From the NCBI GenBank assembly GCA_023409265.1, contig JAEYHZ010000008.1, positions 310,001-374,000 on the forward strand: a stretch of 64,000 nucleotides of DNA, in the 5' to 3' direction. Shown in pieces: positions 1 through 8,276 of this stretch. Source of the DNA: Bacillota bacterium (GTDB taxonomy: Bacteria; Bacillota; Clostridia; Acetivibrionales; DSM-1351). The position numbers were made by a program, and so were the translations under genes. Each line of letters starts with the position of its first letter. Position 1 is the first letter of the stretch. The notes under the pieces are model-generated. The model was not told the DNA's origin and made no database searches. It was given only the letters and a program-made list of their open reading frames with translations.

Positions 1-41
1 ATTTATTATCAGAATAGAGACTGGGAATAAGTAAATATTTC

Positions 42-479
42 TTACTGTATTTCTATTCTGTTGTTGCTCTTTTTTACTTCGCTCTTTGGGAGTACAATTG
101 ATAAAACTCCATTTTCATATTTTGCAGTGACATCCTCATGTTTTACATTTTCAACATAGAAGCTTCTGCTGGTGGAGCCATATCTTCTTTCTTTTCTGAT
201 ATAGTTGTTTCTTTCCTCCTTTGTCTCCTCTGATCTTTCAACTGCTATGGTAAGTCTGTCATCTCTCAAGTCCAGCTTTATATCTTCCTTTTTTGCTCCG
301 GGAATTTCAGCTTCTATAATGTATTCCTTCTCATTTTCCTTTACATCTGCCTTGATTGAATTTAATCCTGCAAAACCCAAAGCTGAATCATTGAAGAAAT
401 CGCTGAATATGCTGTCCATATCGAACAGACTACCTCTCTCCTGAATTTTGTTGTTTCTAAATGGTACTATACCAAACAT
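42..479 (-). CDS. hsp20: Hsp20 / alpha-crystallin small heat-shock protein
   Basis: Cytoplasmic ATP-independent holdase chaperone. The 145-residue product has a short N-terminal arm with an FFNDSALGF-like segment, then an alpha-crystallin domain from about residue 38 (DVKENEKEYIIEAEIPG, then LPK near the end), and a C-terminal IEIQ tail of the kind used for oligomer contacts. Length is normal for clostridial Hsp20 (140-150 aa). The start is set by an aggtgtag-type Shine-Dalgarno just upstream of ATG 479. The gene stands alone. Two CtsR-like boxes lie 120-200 bp upstream, which suggests heat-shock repression by CtsR. Family assignment is secure; the regulation is inference. Confidence 0.93.
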   Translation of the reverse strand: MFGIVPFRNNKIQERGSLFDMDSIFSDFFNDSALGFAGLNSIKADVKENEKEYIIEAEIPGAKKEDIKLDLRDDRLTIAVERSEETKEERNNYIRKERRYGSTSRSFYVENVKHEDVTAKYENGVLSIVLPKSEVKKSNNRIEIQ

Positions 480-601
480 AAACTACACCTCCATTATTAT
501 AATAACTTATTAAATTTACTACGTTTTTGTTCTAATTATTTTTGCTTTGTCTTGCCTCATTAATTTTAGTTTTTACTTTTTGCTTTACTCCGTTATTTGA
601 T

Positions 602-681
602 TTTGACTTTCCTTGACCTTCTGACTATATTTTAAAGCTATACTTTTGATTTATCAAAACTGATTTTGACTTTCTTTGACC
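602..681 (-). promoter_or_regulatory. two CtsR-like heptad operators upstream of hsp20
   Basis: Read on the minus strand, 665-681 is GGTCAAAGAAAGTCAAA and 602-618 is GGTCAAGGAAAGTCAAA. Both fit the CtsR consensus of two GGTCAAA heptads separated by NAN, with one or two mismatches each. The boxes start 63 bp apart, about six helical turns, on the same face of the helix. Their place in front of a heat-shock gene supports the reading; binding is not shown. Confidence 0.6.
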
Positions 682-728
682 TTTAAATTGTGTAGAAACA
701 TGTTTATTTTAATGTATCTTAAAAATTC

Positions 729-2300
729 TTATACTTTCTTGTATTTTCTCACCTTTTTATTTTTAATACCCAACAGCTGCAGCAGCTCTCTCCAATCGAT
801 GGCTCCTACCAGAGCCATCAGAAATAGTGCTATTACAATATATGCTCCTACTGCAAAAAGGGTTTGCCATACAGAAGAAAGTCGAAGGAAATTGAAGAAG
901 CTGTATATATAATTACTGAATATAAACAGCAGTACTGTTACAAGTGTTGGCCTTACCACCCAATGCCTCAGGTCGAGAGCCATACCGGTACACCTGATTA
1001 TAGTTATAAAACTTAATACACAGAAAATGAATGAACTTACTATTACACCTGCTATATATGCTTGAATGCCATATCTGGGAATAAGGAAAAAGACACACAA
1101 TATTCTTATGGTTGAGGCTACTATGGAGTTTGCCAGAAAAAGGCCCTGTTTGCCCAGGCCGTTCATTATCCCGGTAAGTATTTGCTGAAGGTAAATAAAA
1201 ATACATGTGAAAGATAACATAAACAGGGTGTACCCAACATTTTGGCCGGGATACAACATGTTTGCTATTTTATCCGGATAGCAAGCAAAAAGTGCCATAA
1301 AGACAAATCCAATCACCATAGTAATCTGAATTGATTTTGATATTCTGTAATTGGCTCTGCCGTAATTATTCAAAGAAATGGATTCAGAAATTGCCGGTAC
1401 AAGAGTTGTAGCAAGGGATGTGGTCACCAACGCTGGAAACATTATCAGAGGCAGAGCCATACCGGCTAGTTTCCCGTATTCCTCCATACATTGTATATAG
1501 TTCAGCCCGCTTGCCAGCAGTCTCCTGGGAATCATAATGACCTCAAAAGCTCCCATAATTGAAATAATAAACCTGTTGAAGGAAATGGGAGCCGCTGTTG
1601 ACAGGATGGACCCGACCAGTTTTCTTTTGCGTAACAGACCCTGTTTTGATCTTGGTGTAATATGAGGATATTTTTTGAACCGGTAATATACAGCTAATAC
1701 AAATAGGTTTGACATTTCTCCAACGGCCATACCTACAGTGGCCAGCGCACATGCGTATTCCAGACCTGCCTCAAGAAATTTTGCAGCAAAGGCCATGGTT
1801 ATACCGATTTTTACCAGCTGCTCGATAATTTGAGAAAAAGCTGTAGGTGTTACCTCCTGAATTCCGTAAAAATAGCCTTTATATGCCGAGGCGGCTGCAA
1901 TCAACGGTATGCACGGTATCATTATCAGCACCGCCGAATAGGTTCTGGAATCCTTCAGTATCACATTTACAATGAAATCAATATTCAAATACAGGAACAG
2001 TGAGACTAAGGAGCTTGCGAAAAGTACTCCTGCCAATCCGACCTTTGAAATTCTTTTGATATTTATATAATTGCCCTGAGCCGCCTGTTCTGCAATCATT
2101 TTTGACACTGCTATAGATACTCCTGAAGTGAGTGTCAGAATTATTAAAGTATACACAGGTACGATGAGCTGGTATAAACCCATTCCTTCTGCTCCAACAA
2201 TATTTGACAGGAAAATTCTATATATAAAACCAATAATTCTTGTCACAAATCCTGCAAGCATCAGTATAATAGCGCCGGTAATAAATGTCTTTTTTGTCAT
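729..2300 (-). CDS. spoVB: SpoVB-like MOP-superfamily lipid/polysaccharide flippase
   Basis: About 523-residue polytopic membrane protein of the MATE/MurJ/Wzx superfamily (PST group), with alternating hydrophobic helices throughout, about 14 TM segments. It begins KKTFITGAIILMLAGFVTRIIGFIYRI and carries GAEGMGLYQL, typical of SpoVB and its paralogues, which are needed for spore cortex synthesis, probably as flippases of a lipid-linked precursor. ATG 2300 is preferred because GGAGG lies 5 nt upstream on the minus strand; a GTG 6 nt further up sits inside that site. It ends in a lysine-rich tail. Which Clostridium paralogue this is cannot be settled from sequence alone. Confidence 0.85.
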   Translation of the reverse strand: MTKKTFITGAIILMLAGFVTRIIGFIYRIFLSNIVGAEGMGLYQLIVPVYTLIILTLTSGVSIAVSKMIAEQAAQGNYINIKRISKVGLAGVLFASSLVSLFLYLNIDFIVNVILKDSRTYSAVLIMIPCIPLIAAASAYKGYFYGIQEVTPTAFSQIIEQLVKIGITMAFAAKFLEAGLEYACALATVGMAVGEMSNLFVLAVYYRFKKYPHITPRSKQGLLRKRKLVGSILSTAAPISFNRFIISIMGAFEVIMIPRRLLASGLNYIQCMEEYGKLAGMALPLIMFPALVTTSLATTLVPAISESISLNNYGRANYRISKSIQITMVIGFVFMALFACYPDKIANMLYPGQNVGYTLFMLSFTCIFIYLQQILTGIMNGLGKQGLFLANSIVASTIRILCVFFLIPRYGIQAYIAGVIVSSFIFCVLSFITIIRCTGMALDLRHWVVRPTLVTVLLFIFSNYIYSFFNFLRLSSVWQTLFAVGAYIVIALFLMALVGAIDWRELLQLLGIKNKKVRKYKKV

Positions 2301-2306
2301 GTGCAC

Positions 2307-2776
2307 CTCCGAAAATATAGTACCTCGATTAATTTTATTGAGCTAGTCAACCTTTTATGCCTCTAGGTTTCCAGCAGTTTACCATATATTACAGGTTGAT
2401 ACCCGGCGTACAAGGCGCTTATAATAAGCCCATCAGCTGCTTTGCGCAAACATTTCATATATGAGCAGCTATGACAAATTATAATTACCCCGGGCATGAG
2501 GCCCAGGTATTTAGTCAAAGAGACGGAACATTAACCGTTTATCAAGCAACGTTAATAAAGAACAGTTCCTTAAGGACCGTTCATCAAGCTGGAAGATTAG
2601 ATTGAAGAATCTAAAATGACAAGGTCAAAATTATCAAGAGAATCAATAAAAGATGTAAATGAGAGAGATAAAACTTAATTAATAAAACATTAATTAACTA
2701 TTTAACCCCTGTAAACAAGGTTTTGTTTATGTATTTTTTAATTTACATTAGGGGCTTTCATTTAAGGGAGGTCAAT
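2307..2776 (+). other. long AT-rich leader with inverted repeats ahead of the NlpC/P60 gene
   Basis: About 470 bp without a gene. It contains a near-palindrome at 2561-2583 (GAACAGTTCC/GGACCGTTC), the inverted repeat TTAATTAAT/ATTAATTAA around 2679-2700, and a stem pairing CCCCTGTAAA near 2706 with TTTACATTAGGGG near 2743-2755. The last stem closes a T-rich loop a few bases ahead of the ribosome-binding site. The leader is long enough for an RNA switch, but I could not match it to the ydaO (c-di-AMP) consensus that often precedes such genes in Clostridia. Confidence 0.35.
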
Positions 2777-3586
2777 ATGAATAAAAAATTAATAGCAAGT
2801 GGTATAGCTCTGACGCTTTGCCTAACCGCAATAGCTCCAGTCTATAAGAGTTTGTCTCTAAACAGGGAAATTCTTGAGCCAACAACACTACAGGAGGTTG
2901 GCACACAGGCTACTCAGGATTTAGTAATATCAGAGTCCGATACAATGAAAGCTGAAGCTTTAGCAATAAATTCAGTTTATGCAAACTCACTTAATGCAGT
3001 TAAATCTGCATCAACAACAACTGTAAGCACTAATACTGCTGCACCAAAAAAAGCTGTTACAGCAACAGCCAAGAAAACAACAGCTGTAAAATCAGCTACT
3101 TCAACAGTGAAGAAAAAAACTGCCACCAGAACATCAACCTCTACCCGGACTTCAACTTCAAGAGGATCAACCTCAACTGCAGCCAGAACCACTGCATATA
3201 GTACACCCGCAGCAAGTTCAAAGGCTAGTGCAGTTATTGCAACTGCTAAAAACTATATGGGAGTTCCATACGTTTGGGGTGGTGAATCACCAAGCGGATT
3301 TGACTGTTCGGGCTTTACCCAATATGTTTTAAAGAAGAACGGCATATCAATCCCCAGAGTAACATCAGACCAGTATGATACCGGAAAAAGTGTTTCAAAA
3401 AGTAATCTTAAGGTCGGGGATCTTGTATTCTTCACTACCTACAAGGCCGGACCATCACATGTAGGCTTCTACATTGGCAGTGGCAAGTTTATTCATGCAA
3501 GTTCATCAAAGGGTGTTACAATTTCAAGCCTTGACAGTTCTTATTATTCAAGCAGATATATCGGAGCCAGAAGAGTAATCAACTAA
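2777..3586 (+). CDS. secreted NlpC/P60 peptidoglycan endopeptidase
   Basis: A signal-peptide-like N terminus (MNKKLIASGIALTLCLTAIAPV) leads into a long Ala/Thr/Ser/Lys-rich linker (mature residues about 60-150, with TSTRTSTSR repeats) and a C-terminal NlpC/P60 domain of about 115 residues. Catalytic features are visible: Cys in FDCSGF, His in PSHVGFYIG and a second His in FIHASS. The enzyme would cut gamma-D-Glu-diaminopimelate bonds in peptidoglycan outside the cell. ATG 2777 follows AGGGAGGTCAAT and begins the signal peptide; an upstream ATG in frame at 2723 lacks a ribosome-binding site. The low-complexity linker probably spans or binds the wall. A terminator follows. Confidence 0.9.
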   Translation: MNKKLIASGIALTLCLTAIAPVYKSLSLNREILEPTTLQEVGTQATQDLVISESDTMKAEALAINSVYANSLNAVKSASTTTVSTNTAAPKKAVTATAKKTTAVKSATSTVKKKTATRTSTSTRTSTSRGSTSTAARTTAYSTPAASSKASAVIATAKNYMGVPYVWGGESPSGFDCSGFTQYVLKKNGISIPRVTSDQYDTGKSVSKSNLKVGDLVFFTTYKAGPSHVGFYIGSGKFIHASSSKGVTISSLDSSYYSSRYIGARRVIN

Positions 3587-3610
3587 TTTATATAGACAGG
3601 AAATCAACTA

Positions 3611-3651
3611 CAAAAAGGTTGCAGAATTTACATTTCTGCAACCTTTTTTAC
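3611..3651 (+). terminator. rho-independent terminator after the NlpC/P60 gene
   Basis: AAAGGTTGCAGAA and TTCTGCAACCTTT form a 13-bp stem with a short loop, followed by a T-run. It lies 25 bp after the stop codon. Confidence 0.9.
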
Positions 3652-3740
3652 AATTATTGTGATAAAATTATTATACGATTTTGTCGGTTTACATGAAAAA
3701 AGAATGGCTATAATAATATCCGGAGGTAAATAATATTTAT

Positions 3741-4490
3741 ATGGATTTTAACAAGCTTTTAGATAAAATACATGATAAAGTAAGTCATAAAAACCTGATA
3801 ATTATTGTAGCTATTCTCTTAATAGCCATTATTGCCGTCATTGGAGGTTACCTCAAAAGAAATGATATATTTGCCCCGGAGCCTTCTATAGCAACCCCCA
3901 CCGAGCAAGTTCTGGAAAAACCTCCCATGGTAGTGATAGATCCGGGCCACGGCGGTTGGGAACCCGGTGCCGGGAATGGAAAAATCAATGAGAAGGATAT
4001 AGTCTTATCCATAGCTCTTGAAGTAGAAAAGCTTTTAAAACAAAAAAATATTGATTATTATATGATCAGAACCGATGATACCTATGTCAGTCTTGAGGAC
4101 AGGGCTCAAATAGCTAATGATAAGAAAAGTAAGCTATTCATCAGTATTCATAATAATTCATTTACTGATGCCTCCCAGAGCGGTATTCTTACCACTTACA
4201 ACCCCTACTCAAGTATAGGAAAAGAAATTGCTGAAATCATGCAAGCAAAAATCAGTGATTTAGGTATGAGAAACAGAGATATAATGCCCCGCCCGAACCT
4301 TTATGTCCTGCGTCATACTGAAATGCCCTCCTTGCTGCTGGAAGTAGGCTTTATTTCAAATAAAAAAGACCTGAAGCTATTAACTGATGCTAATTTTCAA
4401 AAGAAATGCGCTCAGCAGATAGTTTCAGGTATTGAAGAAATTCTAGAAAAATATGTTATTGACGAAGAAGGAAGTTCTGAAGAAGACTGA
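3741..4490 (+). CDS. cwlD: N-acetylmuramoyl-L-alanine amidase, Amidase_3, CwlD-like
   Basis: Zinc amidase that cleaves the MurNAc-L-Ala bond. An N-terminal membrane anchor (residues about 18-38, LIIIVAILLIAIIAVIGGYL) precedes the Amidase_3 domain. Zinc and catalytic features are visible: VIDPGHGGWEPGA, NEKDI, SIHNNS and the late Glu in LLLEVGF. At 249 aa it matches germination-specific CwlD (about 240 aa), which makes muramic delta-lactam in the spore cortex. The family call is secure; the CwlD subfamily is inferred from size and anchor. The start follows CCGGAGGTAAATAATATTT. Its 3' end overlaps the convergent dus gene by 35 bp. Confidence 0.8.
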   Translation: MDFNKLLDKIHDKVSHKNLIIIVAILLIAIIAVIGGYLKRNDIFAPEPSIATPTEQVLEKPPMVVIDPGHGGWEPGAGNGKINEKDIVLSIALEVEKLLKQKNIDYYMIRTDDTYVSLEDRAQIANDKKSKLFISIHNNSFTDASQSGILTTYNPYSSIGKEIAEIMQAKISDLGMRNRDIMPRPNLYVLRHTEMPSLLLEVGFISNKKDLKLLTDANFQKKCAQQIVSGIEEILEKYVIDEEGSSEED

Positions 4491-5418
4491 TGATTTCCTT
4501 CTTATCGTTCATGGTAAATATCTTTTGTTTGGTATAGGCAGCATCTCTCATACCTTTAATATACCAGGCTATGTGAGATCTCATTTCAAGAATTCCGGTT
4601 CTTTCCCCTTTGTGCTCAATAAGCATATTCATATGCCTTATAATTGTTTCAATCTTTTCCTGGGCGGATGGCTCAGGTATTAGCTCCCCCTCTTCAAGGT
4701 ATTTAAGTATTTGTTTGAATATCCATGGATTACCCTGAGCCCCTCTTCCCACCATGATTGCATCACAGCCGGTTTCTTCAAAAAGGCGTCTGGCCTCTCT
4801 GGGACCTGTAACATCTCCGTTGCCGATTACTGGGATTGAAACCGACTGTTTTACCTGCTTTATTATACTCCAGTCGGCTTTCCCGCTGTAGTACTGCTCG
4901 CGGGTTCTGCCATGCACTGCTACAGCACTTGCTCCACAGGCTTCAGCTATCCTGGCAATTTCCACGGCATTTACGCTGCATTCGTCCCACCCCTTGCGTA
5001 TTTTTACTGTTACAGGCTTTGCAGATACCTTTACAACAGCTTTAATTATTTTCTCAACCTGCCCGGGTCGCTTCATAAGAGCACTACCCTCTCCATTTTT
5101 GGTAATCTTCGGGGCCGGACAACCCATATTTATGTCTATAATACTTGCATCAGATTCATTTAATTTTTCGGTAACTCCGGCCATTATTTCAGGCTCGGAG
5201 CCAAATATCTGAACAGCACCGGGTTTTTCTCTATCATCCAGAAGTGTAAGCCGGGTGCTCTTTTCGTCATCATAATGCATACCTTTTGCACTGACCATTT
5301 CGGTATAAACCAACCCGCACCCCTGTTCCTTACACAGAACCCTGAAGGGCATATCTGTGACTCCGGCCATTGGTGCCAAAAATACTCTATTTATCAATTC
5401 AACATTACCTATTTTCAA
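4456..5418 (-). CDS. dusB: tRNA-dihydrouridine synthase, DusB family
   Basis: FMN-dependent enzyme that reduces uridines in the tRNA D-loop using NADPH. The 320-residue TIM barrel starts with LAPMAGVTDMPFR (FMN binding) and has the catalytic Cys100 in DINMGCPAPKI, KIRKGWD, AVHGRTREQYYSG, PVIGNGDV and DAIMVGRGAQGNPW, all Dus hallmarks. A helical C-terminal recognition domain follows. Length is normal. It is convergent with, and overlaps, the amidase gene. It lies in a Firmicutes-typical single-gene setting, so its tRNA position specificity is not determined. Confidence 0.93.
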   Translation of the reverse strand: MKIGNVELINRVFLAPMAGVTDMPFRVLCKEQGCGLVYTEMVSAKGMHYDDEKSTRLTLLDDREKPGAVQIFGSEPEIMAGVTEKLNESDASIIDINMGCPAPKITKNGEGSALMKRPGQVEKIIKAVVKVSAKPVTVKIRKGWDECSVNAVEIARIAEACGASAVAVHGRTREQYYSGKADWSIIKQVKQSVSIPVIGNGDVTGPREARRLFEETGCDAIMVGRGAQGNPWIFKQILKYLEEGELIPEPSAQEKIETIIRHMNMLIEHKGERTGILEMRSHIAWYIKGMRDAAYTKQKIFTMNDKKEIISLLQNFLLRQ

Positions 5419-5484
5419 AAGCAGTCCTCCCAGGAAAAATTGCTAGTATATGATATACTCATAAAAATTAACAATACCTATTGT

Positions 5485-5554
5485 AACAGAATTTATGGAA
5501 TTTTTCACTCTGTCAATTTGAAACAGAACCTATGGAATTTAGCACTCTGTCAAT
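5485..5554. repeat. two imperfect 33-bp direct repeats
   Basis: 5485-5517 and 5522-5554 read AACAGAA..TATGGAATTT..CACTCTGTCAAT with about six differences and a 37-bp period. Each copy can fold through ACAGA/TCTGT. They lie between the divergent dusB and DNRLRE genes. A regulator-binding pair is possible; no family is recognised. Confidence 0.5.
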
Positions 5555-5695
5555 CCTTGATTTCAAATTTTCAAAAGGTATAATAAATAATTTTACATTA
5601 GAATTATATGTCAGCAACATAACTTATATTTAGACATATTATGTAAATATAAATACATTTATTTATTAGTAGTATTTAGAAAGAAGGAAAATAAA

Positions 5696-6781
5696 ATGCC
5701 GACAGTAACATTTAATATCTCTCAAACAACATTTGTGGCCCCTATCCAGCCCAACAACAACTTTTCATTTTATCCGCTAATAAATACAGGTACAGATGCC
5801 GGTTTTGGCAACAGCATAGGCCTTTTAAAATTCCCCCTTCCGCAATTGCCTGTTTCTTCAGTAGACAGTGCCACTCTCAATCTGGCTGTTATTACCAAGA
5901 GTGGTCCGGCTCCCAGTCCTGTTGTAGTTAACAAAGTGACCTCAGCTTTTGATGCAGCTACTGTTACCTACGCCACCAAACCCGCCTTTACGGCAACGTC
6001 ATCCCAATATGCCGTTTCACAATCTGATTTGTATAAAACCATACATTTAGACATAACATCACTTGTTAATGAATGGCTGAGCGGAACCGCAGTAAATAAT
6101 GGTATTGCACTAACTAATCCGGATGGAACCACATTAGTACAATTTGCTACAAATAATATCGTTTATGAGCCTTACTTCCCGACAGTAACTATTACCTATT
6201 CCCAATCACCTGTGGTTAATACCGGAACAAATTTCAGCTATGAACAATTGGCTCACATTATTGAGCAGCTTATTGTAATGTATCCCACAAATACTATTAC
6301 TGTTTTCACAAGGGGTCTTGCTGCATCCTCCGTAACGGGAACACCTTATCAGCTTTTTAAATCCTCTACAGGAACCTATGGTGCCATATTTATTCTAATG
6401 GATGCAGGTCAGCAGGAGGCCATTCCACTTAATGCCATAACTGCGATATACACCGGTGACGGTACAGTATACAATCCTTCTATCACGTACCTTCCACCGC
6501 CACAGGGGTTAACACCGGGTTTTGATTCCAATCTTATAACCGCCTATTATGAGTATCTGGATGTTTCAACCGATGTTGCAATGTATATGGGCTCAAATAT
6601 AAATGCTTCGGGAACAATATACAAGAATGAATATGGTATTATCGTACTGTCTGACGCTGATGGAAATACCCCTGTATTTGTACCGGTAAATAATATCAAT
6701 ATTGTATTACCTGTACCGCCAGCTGCCCAAACAGTACGGAATGTACAGAGGCCCAGGATTTTTATAGAGGCCAGGGGATGA
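5696..6781 (+). CDS. DNRLRE-domain structural protein
   Basis: 361 residues, no signal peptide. Residues about 1-170 form a DNRLRE-type beta domain (VDSATLNLAV, VNKVTSAFD..TVTYATKP, LDITSLVNEWLSG, GIALTNPDG), a fold seen in surface, spore and phage-associated proteins. Residues 180-361 are an unrecognised region rich in beta-branched residues. Without a signal peptide it could be a spore-coat or appendage component assembled from inside the mother cell; that role is inference. The start follows AGAAGGAAAATAAA. A bidirectional terminator closes it. Confidence 0.7.
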   Translation: MPTVTFNISQTTFVAPIQPNNNFSFYPLINTGTDAGFGNSIGLLKFPLPQLPVSSVDSATLNLAVITKSGPAPSPVVVNKVTSAFDAATVTYATKPAFTATSSQYAVSQSDLYKTIHLDITSLVNEWLSGTAVNNGIALTNPDGTTLVQFATNNIVYEPYFPTVTITYSQSPVVNTGTNFSYEQLAHIIEQLIVMYPTNTITVFTRGLAASSVTGTPYQLFKSSTGTYGAIFILMDAGQQEAIPLNAITAIYTGDGTVYNPSITYLPPPQGLTPGFDSNLITAYYEYLDVSTDVAMYMGSNINASGTIYKNEYGIIVLSDADGNTPVFVPVNNINIVLPVPPAAQTVRNVQRPRIFIEARG

Positions 6782-6852
6782 AAAAAGTTCAGTGTTTTTA
6801 AATAAGTTTATAAGCACCTGACGGTTATAAGGTGGTCACATTCATTTAGACC

Positions 6853-6884
6853 AAAAAAGCAGCCCATCCGGGCTGCTTTTCTTT
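6853..6884. terminator. bidirectional terminator
   Basis: AAAAAAGCAGCCC-atcc-GGGCTGCTTTT. It serves the plus-strand DNRLRE gene and the minus-strand DUF3021 gene. Confidence 0.9.
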
Positions 6885-6885
6885 C

Positions 6886-7320
6886 TCATTGCCTCTCCTT
6901 ATATTCCCTTAATCTATCGTTTAACTCCTTTTTCTTTATTTTGGCAAGTTTCCATATAATCAGCCATGTAAACAAATAGAATAGAGAATAGATAAAAAAT
7001 GACACTATAATAAAATTTGTTTTGCTAAAGTTATTTCCTCCATAGCCATACCAATCAAATATCAGACCGCAAAGCATTATGATTGCCGTGGTAAGCAGAT
7101 AACCAATGACCGACTGCCAGATAAACTTTAACTTTTCCGAACAATATACTAAATTGATAAGTGAGCAAAGCACAGAAAGTATGAATACCTGCCAAATCAA
7201 ATTAACAGAGACTGCCGGTTCCTCTGAAATAAAAACCATAATTGCCGACAATATTATTATTGAGATGGTAAATGCTATTAGTAAGCCAATAAAAAAATGC
7301 TGAAGCATCTGTTTCTTCAT
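6886..7320 (-). CDS. DUF3021 membrane protein
   Basis: 144 residues with four hydrophobic helices (about 10-30, 42-60, 70-90, 105-128) and a basic tail (KLAKIKKKELNDRLREYKERQ). DUF3021 proteins are usually encoded next to a LytTR regulator, as here: the LytTR gene ends 11 bp upstream on the same strand. They are thought to act as membrane partners or inhibitors of that regulator. The signal is unknown. Confidence 0.8.
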   Translation of the reverse strand: MKKQMLQHFFIGLLIAFTISIIILSAIMVFISEEPAVSVNLIWQVFILSVLCSLINLVYCSEKLKFIWQSVIGYLLTTAIIMLCGLIFDWYGYGGNNFSKTNFIIVSFFIYSLFYLFTWLIIWKLAKIKKKELNDRLREYKERQ

Positions 7321-7331
7321 AATAGAACCTC

Positions 7332-7775
7332 CTAAAAACCTAATTTCTTTTTAAATAATGGAACATACTGCCTTGATATAATTACTTTTTCGCCATTCAG
7401 AAGTACGGCCTCTATTCTGCCGTTCAGCAATGGTGATACATAATTTATTTTAACAAGATTAAGAATTGTGGATCTGTTTACTCTTATAAAGCTGGTACCT
7501 GTAAAACGTTCTTCGATCTCATAAAGTTTCAGATTAGTTTCATAAACACTTTCCGGGGTGTAAATAAAAACTTTCTCATCTACTGTATCAAAGTATAAAA
7601 CGTCCTCAGGCTTTAAGAAAAACACTTTGTCATCTTTCCTGCCACTAAAAGTTGAATTATATAACCGTATGTTTGATATTAATTTTTCAAGCTTCTCATC
7701 AATGGTATTACATTTTATTGTAATTTCTACCTCGTTGTAAGCAGTTGACTGGTCAATATTTATTTTCAATTCCAA
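7332..7775 (-). CDS. LytTR-domain DNA-binding regulator
   Basis: 147 residues. The N-terminal 45 residues are a short beta region with no receiver domain. The LytTR domain (about 46-147) shows FLKPEDVLYFDTVDEKVFIYT, YEIEERF, FIRVNRSTILNLVKI and INYVSPLLNGRIEAVLLNGEKVIISRQYVPLFKKKL. This stand-alone class is usually controlled by a co-transcribed membrane protein, here the DUF3021 gene downstream. Autoregulation is likely, as no other target is nearby. Confidence 0.9.
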   Translation of the reverse strand: MELKINIDQSTAYNEVEITIKCNTIDEKLEKLISNIRLYNSTFSGRKDDKVFFLKPEDVLYFDTVDEKVFIYTPESVYETNLKLYEIEERFTGTSFIRVNRSTILNLVKINYVSPLLNGRIEAVLLNGEKVIISRQYVPLFKKKLGF

Positions 7776-8016
7776 CTGCCTCCTTTCTGTAGAATGATTC
7801 TCGAGTTAACTCTATTTCATGATACTTCAAACTTATAATGGAATTCAATTGAATTTCGGTCAGTTGCAGTTTTTAGGGGGGTAAGCTGCATTGGAAAATA
7901 ATTTATCGAGGGATATACGGGTGCCGGGTTCCTACACTCTCGGGTTCGATTCCCAATAACACAAAAATAGCAGGCTTGATTTTTAATATCAAGCCTGCTC
8001 CATGGCGTCCCGGACA

Positions 8017-8152
8017 GGAATCGCCGCATAGCTCCGCTATGCTTGTGACGTCGCCCACCCTCACTCTTTCGGGTGCCGGGCTCCTACACTCACCTAAAAA
8101 TGTGCATTTAGCACATTTTCTTAACGGTTCGTGCCCTCTCGGGTTCGATTCC
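8017..8152 (-). other. 136-nt structured element, copy A, at tRNA-Arg
   Basis: Helices visible: outer GGAATCG (8017-8023) with CGATTCC (8146-8152); GCATAGC-tcc-GCTATGC (8026-8042); CACCC (8056-8060) with GGGTG (8071-8075); and AAAATGTGC-attta-GCACATTTT (8097-8119). Copy B at tRNA-Glu has the same length and the same helices with changed, still complementary bases. Function and transcribed strand are unknown. Confidence 0.65.
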
Positions 8153-8162
8153 CAATAACACA

Positions 8163-8198
8163 AAAATAGCAGGCTTGATTTTTAATATCAAGCCTGCT
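8163..8198 (-). terminator. terminator of tRNA-Arg
   Basis: AGCAGGCTTGAT and ATCAAGCCTGCT form a 12-bp stem, followed on the minus strand by ATTTTTG. An identical duplicate lies at 7964-7999. Confidence 0.88.
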
Positions 8199-8201
8199 CC
8201 G

Positions 8202-8276
8202 TGGCGTCCCGGACAGGAATCGAACCCGTACCAGTGGAACCGGAATCCACCGTCCTATCCATTAGACTACCGAGAC
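8202..8276 (-). tRNA. tRNA-Arg (anticodon CCG)
   Basis: The cloverleaf is read on the minus strand. Acceptor GTCTCGG pairs with CCGGGAC, discriminator G, CCA encoded. The anticodon stem GTGGA/TCCAC encloses loop TTCCGGT, giving anticodon CCG for codon CGG. The T-arm is ACGGG-TTCGATT-CCTGT. Confidence 0.95.

Larger units (their letters stand above)
7919..8221 (-). repeat. tandem ~200-bp duplication at tRNA-Arg (element, tRNA 3' end, terminator)
   Basis: 7939-8023 and 8139-8223 are the same ~84 bp with one clear difference. Each contains the minus-strand terminator of tRNA-Arg and the last 21 nt of that tRNA (8003-8023 in the extra copy). Between them sits a structured 136-nt element (8017-8152). 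A third remnant at 7919-7952 fuses its GGGTGCCGGG and CGGGTTCGATTCCC segments. The pattern of an intact tRNA, an insert and a second tRNA 3' end resembles integration at a tRNA or tandem duplication. Confidence 0.75.

Noticed and set aside
2307..2776. ydaO/c-di-AMP riboswitch upstream of the NlpC/P60 gene
   Set aside because: The conserved blocks of that class could not be located by eye.
7903..8163. Minus-strand ORF with GIEPESVGT/WESNPRG-like peptides
   Set aside because: It runs through the tRNA-Arg fragment, terminator and structured element; such peptides are translations of tRNA T-arm sequence.
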